Source of the DNA: JAHEGP01 sp963751595
Lineage (GTDB): Bacteria > Pseudomonadota > Gammaproteobacteria > Pseudomonadales > JAHEGP01
Direction of reading: 5' to 3'
Assembly (NCBI GenBank): GCA_963751595.1
Contig: CAVVVC010000002.1
Coordinates: 62,001 to 126,000, forward strand
DNA: 64,000 bases
The position numbers were made by a program, and so were the translations under genes. Below the pieces are notes generated by a model. That model worked only from the letters and a program-made list of their open reading frames with translations, was not told the origin of the DNA and did not search any database. Of this stretch, positions 17,766 to 25,854 are shown piece by piece. Every line of letters begins with the position of its first letter. The first letter of the stretch is position 1.

Positions 17766-18218
17766 TCAATGCCCCGCCGGGTTTATGCCCGCCTGTTGCA
17801 GCCACTGCTCCAGCTGTGCCAGGGGCAAGGCCCCGGCAATGCGCTGCTGCTCCCGACCATTTCTGAACAACAAGAGGGTGGGTATGCTGCGTATTTGCCA
17901 TTGTGCGGCTAGCCCCTGCTCCTGCTCGGTGTTGAGCTTGGCGAAGCGCATCCGGGGCTCGTAGAGCCCGGCGGCCTGTTCGAAAACCGGCGCAAAGCTG
18001 CGGCAGGGGCCACACCAGGGTGCCCAGCAATCGATGAGTATCGGCAATGCGCTGTTTTCCAGTAATGCAGCACGGTTGGCACTGGTCAGCTCGATGGGCT
18101 TTCCCCGGAACAGGGCCTGTTTGCAGCGCCCACAGGAAGGGTGCTGATGCAGGCGGGCATTGGGGACGCGATTGGTCGCCCCGCAGTGGGTACAGTGGAT
18201 ATGCAGTATGTTTTCCAT
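17766..18218 (-). CDS. trxC: Thioredoxin 2 (zinc-ribbon thioredoxin TrxC)
   Basis: 150 residues. The N-terminal zinc ribbon (CTHCG...CGRCK) distinguishes TrxC from TrxA. The thioredoxin fold has the active site WAPWCGPCRSF and the cis-proline segment IRSIPTLLLF. TrxC is a cytosolic disulfide reductase, often induced by oxidative stress in enterobacteria. The start ATG 18218 (MENILHIHC) matches the family; no strong ribosome-binding site is visible. It begins 31 bp after the leuA stop codon on the same strand, so co-transcription with leuA is likely. Confidence 0.95.
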   Translation of the reverse strand: MENILHIHCTHCGATNRVPNARLHQHPSCGRCKQALFRGKPIELTSANRAALLENSALPILIDCWAPWCGPCRSFAPVFEQAAGLYEPRMRFAKLNTEQEQGLAAQWQIRSIPTLLLFRNGREQQRIAGALPLAQLEQWLQQAGINPAGH

Positions 18219-18249
18219 GGGAATGAGATGGGAGCGGCCGGCCCGGATT

Positions 18250-19920
18250 TCAAGCCGCCCTCGCCCGTTGCTCGATGCTGCGGTTGAGGGCAGCCAGGAT
18301 TGCAAGCATCGATGCCTCGACGATGTCGTCACTTTGGGCGACGCCGGTATGGCGGTGCCCGTCGACATTCAACTGCACGTAGGCCATGGCCGCGCTGGCA
18401 TTGCTGTGGCCGAGGGTATGTTCACTGTACTCGGCTACCACCAGGGCGCAGCCCGTGTCGGCGGCGAGAGCCGCGGTGAAGGCGTCCACCACGCCCATAC
18501 CCCGCCCCCGCAGCAGCCGCTGCTGTTGCCCCTGGCGAACTTGCAGCTCGACCTCGTCGTGCTCACCCTGGCGCTGGGCGCGATAGCCTTCGAGGTGCCA
18601 GGGACCCTTCTGGGTCAGGTAGTGCTGCTGAAAAAGCTGCCACAACTGGGCCGGGGAGATCTCGCTTCGGGTTTGCTCCGCATGCTGCTGGACAGCGGTG
18701 CTGAACTCGATCTGCAACCAGCGCGGAACTTGCAAGCCTTTATCCTGTTCCAGCACCCAGGCGATCCCCCCCTTGCCGGACTGGCTGTTGATGCGGATCA
18801 GCTCCTGGTAAGAGCGACCCACATCCGCCGGATCGATGGGCAGATAGGCGACATCCCAGGCCTGGTCCGGCCGCTGCTGTGCCAGGCACTTCCTGATCGC
18901 GTCCTGGTGACTGCCCGAGAAGGCGGTAAATACCAGTTCGCCGGCCCAGGGGTGGCGGGGGTGCACGGCAATGCCGGTGCAGGCTTCCACGCAGCGAACC
19001 AGCTCGTCCATTCTCGATAAATCCAGGCCGGGGTCGATGCCCTGGGAATAAAGATTCATGGCGCAGGTGACGATGTCCATATTGCCGGTGCGTTCGCCGT
19101 TGCCAAGCAAGGTGCCCTCGAGCCTGTCGGCGCCCGCCATCAGCCCCAGTTCGGCGGCGGCTACTGCACAGCCGCGGTCGTTATGGGTATGCAGGCTTAT
19201 CACCAGCGCCTCCCGGTGCTTGATGTGATTGCAAAACCACTCAACCTGATCGGCGTAGACGTTGGGAGTACTCAGCTCGACGGTGGCGGGGAGGTTGATG
19301 ATGACCGGATGTTCGACGCTGGGTTGCCAAACGTCGTTTACGGCATTGCAAATCTGCACCGCAAAGTCGAGTTCCGTGCCGGTAAAACTCTCGGGGGAGT
19401 ACTGAAATTGCCAGCGCGTCTGGGGCTGTTGCTCGGCATGAGCCGCCACTGCTCGGGCGCCGGTGACCGCAATGTCGATGATCCCCTGGGGGTCCTGCAT
19501 GAAAACCCGCTGCCGTTGTACGCTGGAGGTCGAGTTGTACAAGTGCACGATGGCCTGCCTGGCGCCCCTCAGGGCCTCGAAGCTGCGGGCGATCAACGCC
19601 TCGCGTGCCGGTGTCAGCACCTGGAGGGTAACGTCGTCCGGGACCATGTCCTGCTCAATCAATTGGCGGACGAAGTTGAAGTCCTCTTCGGAGGCTGCCG
19701 GAAAGCCCACTTCGATCTGCTTGAAGCCAATCGCGACCAGTTGCCGGAAAAGCGCGGTTTTGCGGGCGACGCTCATGGGCTCTACCAGGGCCTGATTGCC
19801 ATCGCGCAGGTCTACGGCGCACCACTGGGGTGCTCGGGTGATTTGCCGATTCGGCCAGCGCCGCTGGGGCAACTCCACGGCCGGGAAGGGGCGGTATTTG
19901 CGGTGGTCGAAGGCTTGCAT
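18250..19920 (-). CDS. leuA: 2-isopropylmalate synthase (long form)
   Basis: 556 residues, the length of the long (yeast/actinobacterial-type) LeuA. The catalytic HMGL-like barrel has DLRDGNQAL (residues 36-44) and the metal-binding HTHNDRG; the C-terminal regulatory LeuA dimerisation domain includes GRGMGVVDAF and HSNASAAMAYVQ. It condenses acetyl-CoA with 2-oxoisovalerate, the first step of leucine synthesis, and is normally leucine-inhibited through the C-terminal domain. ATG 19920 has AGGGAG 8 nt upstream. A divergent Lrp/AsnC-family gene starts 319 bp away and may control it. Confidence 0.95.
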   Translation of the reverse strand: MQAFDHRKYRPFPAVELPQRRWPNRQITRAPQWCAVDLRDGNQALVEPMSVARKTALFRQLVAIGFKQIEVGFPAASEEDFNFVRQLIEQDMVPDDVTLQVLTPAREALIARSFEALRGARQAIVHLYNSTSSVQRQRVFMQDPQGIIDIAVTGARAVAAHAEQQPQTRWQFQYSPESFTGTELDFAVQICNAVNDVWQPSVEHPVIINLPATVELSTPNVYADQVEWFCNHIKHREALVISLHTHNDRGCAVAAAELGLMAGADRLEGTLLGNGERTGNMDIVTCAMNLYSQGIDPGLDLSRMDELVRCVEACTGIAVHPRHPWAGELVFTAFSGSHQDAIRKCLAQQRPDQAWDVAYLPIDPADVGRSYQELIRINSQSGKGGIAWVLEQDKGLQVPRWLQIEFSTAVQQHAEQTRSEISPAQLWQLFQQHYLTQKGPWHLEGYRAQRQGEHDEVELQVRQGQQQRLLRGRGMGVVDAFTAALAADTGCALVVAEYSEHTLGHSNASAAMAYVQLNVDGHRHTGVAQSDDIVEASMLAILAALNRSIEQRARAA

Positions 19921-20238
19921 GGCGAGGGCTCCCTGCTGGTTTGGATGTTGGATGTAGCTCCCGGCCTGCCCGAGGGGCTCGTTGGCGCGCTCTTGTGAAG
20001 CGGCGGGTCGGCCAAGCACCATCGAGTCCGGTGGGACTCGACGCGGTCAGCGCGACGGCAGGCAGAGCAATCTACGGGGGACAGTATAGGGCTGCCAGGC
20101 TAGGGAGAGATTGCAAATGCTGCAATGAATCTGCCATTATAGGCAATAACTATCTACTATAGAGGTTAAGAATAAAATAAATGACTAATAAGTGGATTAA
20201 AGACGCATTTTGGAATTTCGTGGGCCGGGGAGGCGGGG
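19921..20238. promoter_or_regulatory. Divergent leuA / Lrp-family regulator control region
   Basis: 318-bp spacer between divergent genes. The lrp-proximal part (about 20105-20215) is markedly A/T-rich, as Lrp-type sites are. A TATAAT on the minus strand lies inside the small inverted repeat TGCC-N6-GGCA (about 20132-20145) and could be the leuA -10 element, though no good -35 is seen. Nearer leuA, a perfect 7-bp stem CGAGTCC / GGACTCG with a GGTG loop (20023-20040) sits in the predicted leuA leader without a T-run. No leucine-codon leader peptide is convincing. Confidence 0.4.
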
Positions 20239-20715
20239 ATGAAGCTGGATCGCACTGACCGTCGCATACTCCACCTGATGCAGGCCAACGGGCGCATCAG
20301 CAACCTCGAACTTGCGGACCAGGTAGGTTTGTCACCCACGCCCTGTTCGCGTCGGGTGAAGCGTCTTGAGGAGAGTGGCATCATCGAGAAACACGTCAGC
20401 ATCCTCAATCAGTCGATGCTGGGGCTGAAGCTGACCGCGATCATCGGTATCAGCATGGATCGTCATACCCCCGATCGATTTGCCAACTTCGAGGAAAAGG
20501 TCAGCCAGTTCCCGGAGGTGATGGAGTGCAGCATTGTGACCGGGCAGGCGGCGGATTTTCTGCTCAAGGTGGTCCTCCCCGACATGGAGTCCTACGAAGC
20601 TTTCCTGCTCGGTCGGCTCACCCGCATCGAGGGTGTCAGCGGTGTGCACTCAAGCTTCGTGCTGCGGCGGGTGGTTTCCCGCACCGACCTGCCGGTTCTG
20701 CAGGAGCCGGGCTAG
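20239..20715 (+). CDS. Lrp/AsnC family transcriptional regulator
   Basis: 158 residues. The N-terminal winged helix-turn-helix (LDRTDRRILHLMQANGRISNLELADQVGLS) and the C-terminal RAM/AsnC ligand-binding domain (VMECSIVTGQAADFLLKVVLPDM) are typical. Lrp-family proteins form octamers and respond to amino acids. The divergent arrangement with leuA suggests control of leucine synthesis. GGGGAGG at 20227-20233 precedes ATG 20239. Whether this is the global Lrp or a local regulator cannot be decided; a second Lrp elsewhere in the genome would favour the local role. Confidence 0.93.
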   Translation: MKLDRTDRRILHLMQANGRISNLELADQVGLSPTPCSRRVKRLEESGIIEKHVSILNQSMLGLKLTAIIGISMDRHTPDRFANFEEKVSQFPEVMECSIVTGQAADFLLKVVLPDMESYEAFLLGRLTRIEGVSGVHSSFVLRRVVSRTDLPVLQEPG

Positions 20716-20771
20716 CCCCCCCCGGGTAAGTCGTCTGGCCAGCAAGGGCTGATACGCGAGGGGAGGCGTGT

Positions 20772-21512
20772 TTATCGTATCTCGTAGCGAATCGATACCG
20801 CCGCCCGGACAGTGACGTCGGCGGCTTCCAGTGGCGGACCCCCGCCAGCGTCCGCCAGCGCCACGCCCTGCAGCCTGCTTTTGTGGCGCAGCGTCACCGG
20901 GCTTGCGTCGCTGTGGTCCAGGTTAAGGTTGACAATGCGCACCAGTTGCTGGCCCGCCGCGGCGGCCAGACTGCGGGCGTCGCTGGCGGCATTCTCGGTG
21001 GCCTGCACAATCGCTGCCTCCCGGTGCTGACGCGGCTGGCTGAGGCCGAAACTGACCCGGTTGACCTGATTGGCGCCCGCCGCGGTGGCGCGGCCGATGA
21101 TGTCGCCGGCCAGGCTCAGGTCGGTACTTCGAACGACGATGCCATTGTCCACCTGGTAGCCGTTGATGGAGGGTTGCCAGTCTGGGCCTGGCTTGGGGGG
21201 GCGCGGGCGCCACAGCGGCTGGATGCGAAACTGGCGAGTTTTGGGGTCGAGCCCCAGCTCGCGCAGCGCTTCGAGCACCGCTTGCATGCTGGCGTTGTTG
21301 GCGGCGAGTGCCTCGTCGGCACTGGCCGCCGTCGTGCTAACCCCGAGATCGATTTCGACCTGGTCCGGCGCGACTTTCAGCTCGGCCTGGCCGCTCACCG
21401 ACAGGGTTGCCGGCAGCGCGTCTGCTGCAGGATGTTCGCTCTCGGCCATGGCAGGCTTTACTCCCCCCAGCACCAGGCTGGCAGTGATCAGTATTGTAGA
21501 CAGGACCTTCAT
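20772..21512 (-). CDS. Periplasmic SIMPL (DUF541) domain protein
   Basis: 246 residues with a signal peptide (MKVLSTILITASLVLGG...PAMA) and a SIMPL domain: LSVSGQAELKVAPDQVEIDLGVST at its start and ISIRYEIR-like C-terminal strand. SIMPL/YggE proteins are periplasmic or outer-membrane associated and linked to oxidative-stress protection; the molecular function is not settled. ATG 21512 has GGAG 7 nt upstream. It converges with the Lrp-family gene and diverges from the DUF3301 gene. Confidence 0.88.
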   Translation of the reverse strand: MKVLSTILITASLVLGGVKPAMAESEHPAADALPATLSVSGQAELKVAPDQVEIDLGVSTTAASADEALAANNASMQAVLEALRELGLDPKTRQFRIQPLWRPRPPKPGPDWQPSINGYQVDNGIVVRSTDLSLAGDIIGRATAAGANQVNRVSFGLSQPRQHREAAIVQATENAASDARSLAAAAGQQLVRIVNLNLDHSDASPVTLRHKSRLQGVALADAGGGPPLEAADVTVRAAVSIRYEIR

Positions 21513-21613
21513 GATGCAACTCCGCTGACACGCTGGGCCGGGACGCGCAGTTGGGTCCACCGGCGGGAACGGCTACTATAGCCCCAGACCCATTGCCCAG
21601 GCTAGTTGCAATC

Positions 21614-21931
21614 ATGTATGAGCTTGCTGACCTGTTCTGGCTAACCCTGTTGTTAGTCGTTTGCTACTATGCCTGGCACGCCCATGGCATGAAAGAAGTG
21701 GCCCTCAAGGCCACCCGGAGCTACTGCACCGACATGGGTATCGGCCTCCTCGACGACACGGTTGTGCTGCGCGGCTTCTGGTGGAAGCGGGATGCCGCGG
21801 GTCGGCTGCGCATGTGGCGCTCGTTCCTTTTCGAGTTCACCGCGACCGGCGACGAGCGCTATCAAGGCAAAATCGTGTTGCTGGGCAAGCGCGTGCAGAA
21901 TATCGAGCTGGAGCCCCACCGGCTGGTCTAA
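21614..21931 (+). CDS. DUF3301 family small membrane-anchored protein
   Basis: 105 residues. A single N-terminal transmembrane helix (LFWLTLLLVVCYYAWHAHG) is followed by a conserved soluble part with ALKATRSYCTDMGIGLLDDTVVLRGFWWKRD and a C-terminal LGKRVQNIELEPHRL, characteristic of DUF3301 proteins in gammaproteobacteria. No function is known. ATG 21614 (MYELADLFW) is the family start. It precedes the MATE exporter gene by 66 bp and may be co-transcribed with it. Confidence 0.85.
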   Translation: MYELADLFWLTLLLVVCYYAWHAHGMKEVALKATRSYCTDMGIGLLDDTVVLRGFWWKRDAAGRLRMWRSFLFEFTATGDERYQGKIVLLGKRVQNIELEPHRLV

Positions 21932-21997
21932 CCCGGGCTCTGCTTGCCCCGACGGTGGCCGGCTCGGTCGTTTCCCACAATATAGGCACATGATTAC

Positions 21998-23437
21998 ATG
22001 GCCAAAGCAGTATTCACCCGCGGCTCACCGACGCGACATATTATTGTGATGACCGGGGCCAGCGCGGTGGGGCTGTTGACGTTGTTCACGGTCGACCTGG
22101 TGGATATGTACTTTCTCAGTCTGCTGGGAGAGGAGGAGTTGGCCGCCGCCATCGGCTTTTCCGGTACGCTGTTATTTTTCCTCACCGCAGTGAGCATTGG
22201 CTTGCAAATCGCGATGGGCGCACTGGTTGCCCGGGCCGAGGGAGCACACCGGCGAGAGCTTGCCGGAGAGCACTGCACCAATGTCATGGTTTTCAGTGCC
22301 CTGGTTTCGGGCCTGATCTGTGTGCCGGCCTGGCTATACCTGGAGTCGCTGCTGCGCTTCCTCGGTGCCGACGGACGAACCCTGGAACTGGCGCTGGACT
22401 ATAGTCGGATTCTGCTTCCCGCCACCCCGATCCTGGCGCTGGGAATGGGTGCGGCCGCCGCGCTGCGCGCGGTGGGTGATGCGCGCCGATCGATGTATGC
22501 ACTGCTGTTCGGGGCGCTGGCCAATGCCGTGCTGGACCCGATTTTTATCTTCGGGCTCGGCTGGGGCATCGAGGGCGCGGCGGCGGCTTCCTTCGCAGCG
22601 CGCCTGGGGCTGTTGGTGGTGGGTGTGCGGGCCATCATCGTGGTCCACGCGCTGCCGTCGAGGTTCAGCTGGCGGCTCCTGCGGCGGGACCTCGGGGCCA
22701 TTACCGCGATTGCCGGCCCGGCGCTGTTGACCAACATCGCCACGCCCCTGGGCGCCGGCTACGTGTTGAAGACCATGGCGAGCTATGGTGACAGTGCCGT
22801 GGCCGGTGCAGCGATTCTCGGTCGGATCACGCCGGTGGCCTTTGCCGCTATCTTCTCACTATCCAGTGCGATTGGGCCCATCGTTGGCCAGAATGCAGGG
22901 GCTGGCCTTTACCTGCGGGTGCGGCAAACGCTGGTGAGCGCTCTGCTCCTCAATATCGCCTATACCCTGCTGGTCTGGTTGATTCTGTTCTTGCTCAAGG
23001 ACTTCATTGTCCGTGCTTTCGACGTCAGCGGTGATGCCGCTGAGCTGATTGGCTTCTACACCACCTGGCTGGTCGGAGGCTTTATGTTCGTTGGCATGCT
23101 GTTTGTCGCCAACGCCACCTTTAACAACCTGCACCGCGCCTACCTTGCCACCGTGTTCAATTTCAGCCGGACCTTTCTGGGCACGGTGCCGATGGTGTTT
23201 CTGTTGTCCACCTATTTCGGTGCCCGGGGTGTGCTCGCGGGTGAGCTGGCCGGTGCGCTGGTATTTGGGGTGGCCGCGTTTGCCACCGCGCTGTGGCTCG
23301 TCGGGCGGCTGGAGACGCGCCATCAGGCCCTGCCGGTGCCGGGGGAAGTTTTGGAGGAGGCCCCGGCGTGGTCCTACAGTTCCCCCCGCACTACCCTGGG
23401 GCAGAGCTACGTCCGCGGTGATCAGAACGACGACTGA
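21998..23437 (+). CDS. MATE family multidrug/cation efflux transporter
   Basis: 479 residues with about 12 hydrophobic helices in two homologous halves, as in NorM/DinF-type MATE exporters. The first half begins with TGASAVGLLTLFTVDLVDMYFLSLLGEEELAAAIGFS in the usual position, and the second half contains GRITPVAFAAIFSLSSAIGPIVGQNAGA. These inner-membrane proteins export organic cations using Na+ or H+ gradients. The start ATG 21998 has only a weak AGG upstream. The C-terminal ~35 residues are soluble and non-conserved. Substrate unknown. Confidence 0.9.
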   Translation: MAKAVFTRGSPTRHIIVMTGASAVGLLTLFTVDLVDMYFLSLLGEEELAAAIGFSGTLLFFLTAVSIGLQIAMGALVARAEGAHRRELAGEHCTNVMVFSALVSGLICVPAWLYLESLLRFLGADGRTLELALDYSRILLPATPILALGMGAAAALRAVGDARRSMYALLFGALANAVLDPIFIFGLGWGIEGAAAASFAARLGLLVVGVRAIIVVHALPSRFSWRLLRRDLGAITAIAGPALLTNIATPLGAGYVLKTMASYGDSAVAGAAILGRITPVAFAAIFSLSSAIGPIVGQNAGAGLYLRVRQTLVSALLLNIAYTLLVWLILFLLKDFIVRAFDVSGDAAELIGFYTTWLVGGFMFVGMLFVANATFNNLHRAYLATVFNFSRTFLGTVPMVFLLSTYFGARGVLAGELAGALVFGVAAFATALWLVGRLETRHQALPVPGEVLEEAPAWSYSSPRTTLGQSYVRGDQNDD

Positions 23438-23557
23438 TGTGGTGTCCCTGTCCACTTGCCAGCATAATACGCGGTCGCTGTTGATTGCCCCTGCCCGCCG
23501 GCAGGGCGCAGGGGTTGCTGGCAGCTATGGCAAGTTTCATCTATCCCGGAATTTTTT

Positions 23558-25372
23558 ATGACTGCTACCGCCAGTTCGGTTTTAAGCCACGTTTTCGGTT
23601 ACGACTCCTTTCGCGGGCAGCAACAGGCGATTGTGGAGGCTGTGGTGGCCGGCAGGGATGCTCTGGTACTGATGCCCACCGGCGGCGGCAAGTCCCTGTG
23701 TTACCAGATCCCCGCCCTGGTGCGGCCCGGTGTGGCGGTAGTGGTATCGCCGCTGATCGCACTGATGCAGGATCAGGTCAACAGCCTGCGCCAACTGGGA
23801 GTGCGCGCCGCCTATCTCAATTCGTCCCTGCCCGCCGATACCCAGGCCGCGGTTGAGGAGGATTTGCAGGCCGGGCAGATCGACCTGCTCTACCTGGCGC
23901 CGGAACGCCTGTTGCAAGCCCGCAGCCTGCAGCTGCTGGGCCGCCTGCCGGTGTCGCTTTTCGCCATCGACGAAGCCCACTGTGTATCCCAGTGGGGGCA
24001 TGATTTTCGCCAGGACTACCTGCAACTGGAGACCCTGCAGCAACACTTCCCGGGAATCCCGCGGATCGCGTTGACGGCCACCGCCGATGAGCGCACGCGC
24101 CAGGAAATCATTGATCGCCTGCAACTTTGGGATGCCGAGGTTTTCATCGACGGCTTCGATCGGCCGAATATCTATTACGCGATTACCGTCAAGAACAACG
24201 CGCGCCAGCAGTTGCGGGGCTTTCTCGAAGGCCACCGCCACGAAGCCGGGATCATTTACTGTATGTCCCGCAGGAAGGTGGAGGAGACGGCCGCCTGGCT
24301 GCAGCAGGACGGGTGGGACGCGCTTCCCTACCATGCCGGACTGGAGGCATCGGTGCGAGCCCGCTACCAGGATCGATTTCTGCGCGAGGAGGGGGTGATC
24401 ATGGTGGCCACCATCGCCTTTGGCATGGGCATCGACAAACCCGATGTCCGCTTTGTCGCTCACCTCGATCTGCCGAAGAGTATCGAGGCCTATTACCAGG
24501 AGACCGGAAGGGCGGGTCGCGACGGCCTGGCGGCCGATGCCTGGATGGTTTACGGCCTCCAGGATGTTGTGCGCCTGCAGCAGATGCAGGCCAATTCACA
24601 GGGTGCCGAGCAGCACAAGCGGGTGGAAAAACACAAGCTCGACGCCCTGCTGGGAATGTGCGAGGTGATCAGTTGCCGCCGACAGGTGTTGCTGCGTTAC
24701 TTCGGGGAGTCCGCTCCCAGGCCCTGCGGCAACTGCGATACCTGCCTGGTACCGCCGCGCAGCTGGAATGCGACAGAGGCCGCACAGAAATTGCTTTCCT
24801 GTGTGTACCGGACCGGCCAGCGCTTTGGGGTGGGGCATGTGGTCGATGTGCTGCTGGGGCACGATACCGACAAGATCAGGCGCTTCGGCCACGACAAGCT
24901 GAGTACCTATGGCATCGGCTCGGAACTGAACGGCCCCCAATGGCGCTCCCTGGTTCGACAGTTGGTAGTGAGGGGCCTGCTACGGGTCGACATGGACGGA
25001 TTCAGCGCCCTGCAGTTGACCGAAGGTAGCCGGCCCCTGCTGCGCGGGGAGGTGGAGTTGTTGCTGCGCGAGGAGCAGGAGCGGGGCAAGCGCGGGGGTT
25101 CAAAGCGGCCAGAGGCGAGAATCGAATCCGAGGATATGCCACTCTGGCAGGCACTGCGTGATTGTCGCAAGAGCCTGGCCGACGAACAGGGGGTTCCCCC
25201 TTACGTCATTTTTCACGATGCCACCCTGCGCGACATGTTGCGATTGCGGCCGCGCAATCCGGCGGAACTGTTGCAGGTCAGCGGGGTTGGCGACAGTAAA
25301 CTGGAAAAGTATGGTGATCGCTTTTTGGCCGTGATCGCGGGGGTTGATGCCGCGTCAGTGGATTGGAATTGA
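23558..25372 (+). CDS. recQ: ATP-dependent DNA helicase RecQ
   Basis: 604 residues, the full RecQ architecture. The superfamily 2 helicase core has Walker A MPTGGGKSLCYQ, the DEAH box AIDEAHCVSQWGHDFR and motif VI ETGRAGRDG. The RQC zinc-binding domain has CxxxC-type residues around PCGNCDTC, followed by a winged helix, and the C-terminal HRDC domain is near DATLRDMLRLRPRN. RecQ unwinds DNA 3'-5' in RecF-pathway recombination and suppresses illegitimate recombination. ATG 23558 fits the family start. Confidence 0.96.
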   Translation: MTATASSVLSHVFGYDSFRGQQQAIVEAVVAGRDALVLMPTGGGKSLCYQIPALVRPGVAVVVSPLIALMQDQVNSLRQLGVRAAYLNSSLPADTQAAVEEDLQAGQIDLLYLAPERLLQARSLQLLGRLPVSLFAIDEAHCVSQWGHDFRQDYLQLETLQQHFPGIPRIALTATADERTRQEIIDRLQLWDAEVFIDGFDRPNIYYAITVKNNARQQLRGFLEGHRHEAGIIYCMSRRKVEETAAWLQQDGWDALPYHAGLEASVRARYQDRFLREEGVIMVATIAFGMGIDKPDVRFVAHLDLPKSIEAYYQETGRAGRDGLAADAWMVYGLQDVVRLQQMQANSQGAEQHKRVEKHKLDALLGMCEVISCRRQVLLRYFGESAPRPCGNCDTCLVPPRSWNATEAAQKLLSCVYRTGQRFGVGHVVDVLLGHDTDKIRRFGHDKLSTYGIGSELNGPQWRSLVRQLVVRGLLRVDMDGFSALQLTEGSRPLLRGEVELLLREEQERGKRGGSKRPEARIESEDMPLWQALRDCRKSLADEQGVPPYVIFHDATLRDMLRLRPRNPAELLQVSGVGDSKLEKYGDRFLAVIAGVDAASVDWN

Positions 25373-25428
25373 GACCCGTGGGGTCGGCGCGGCGGATTGC
25401 TCCCTCGCCCAAGCTCGCTGGAGGCACG

Positions 25429-25453
25429 AAAAACCCCGCACGAAGCGGGGTTT
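25429..25453 (-). terminator. Intrinsic terminator of the cold-shock gene
   Basis: Perfect 9-bp stem AAACCCCGC / GCGGGGTTT (arms 25431-25439 and 25445-25453) with a 5-nt loop. In the minus direction it is followed by five T residues. It lies 19 bp past the cold-shock stop codon and may also stop recQ transcripts coming from the other side. Confidence 0.85.
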
Positions 25454-25471
25454 CAGGATTGCTCGTCGGCC

Positions 25472-25675
25472 TTACTCGGGCTTGACGTTGCTCGCCTGGG
25501 GGCCCTTCTGGCCCATTTCAACGTCGTAGCTGACTGCCTGGCCTTCTGCCAGAGTCTTGAAGCCCGAACCGTTGATCGCGGAGAAGTGTACGAACACGTC
25601 TGCGCTGCCATCAGCAGGTGAAATAAAGCCAAAGCCCTTGGATTCGTTGAACCACTTAACTGTACCGGTAGCCAT
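25472..25675 (-). CDS. Cold-shock domain protein (CspA family)
   Basis: 67 residues forming one cold-shock domain. RNP-1 is KGFGFI (in ESKGFGFISP) and RNP-2 is VFVHF. These OB-fold proteins bind single-stranded nucleic acid and act as RNA chaperones. The start ATG 25675 has AGAGGA 7 nt upstream. Only a CspA-family label is justified, since paralogue names (cspA/C/D/E) cannot be assigned from sequence alone. A long A/T-rich 5' leader upstream would fit temperature-responsive control. Confidence 0.96.
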   Translation of the reverse strand: MATGTVKWFNESKGFGFISPADGSADVFVHFSAINGSGFKTLAEGQAVSYDVEMGQKGPQASNVKPE

Positions 25676-25854
25676 GTAATTTTCCTCTAACATATATCGG
25701 TTGTGTCAATTTCAATTTGCAAATGGTAGAAGGTAATTAACAGTAGTTACCGTGTGGAGCTTCTGAAATACCTGGAACACTTGCTACGGGCTAGTATAAC
25801 GAAAAAAAAAATAAGTACCATACCCCTATGAACTACGTAAAAGAGCCGGTGGAT
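25676..25854 (-). promoter_or_regulatory. A/T-rich promoter and leader of the cold-shock gene
   Basis: 179-bp spacer. A TATACT -10-like element on the minus strand (25793-25798) lies ~120 bp upstream of the start codon. The sequence at the expected -35 is poor, and an A-run (25802-25811) occupies the spacer. This would give a ~110-nt leader, similar in size to long cspA-type leaders. No start site is proven. Confidence 0.35.

Noticed and set aside
20041..20145. Possible leucine leader peptide upstream of leuA (about 21 codons, five Leu)
   Set aside because: The leucine codons are scattered rather than consecutive, and no terminator/antiterminator pair with a T-run follows.
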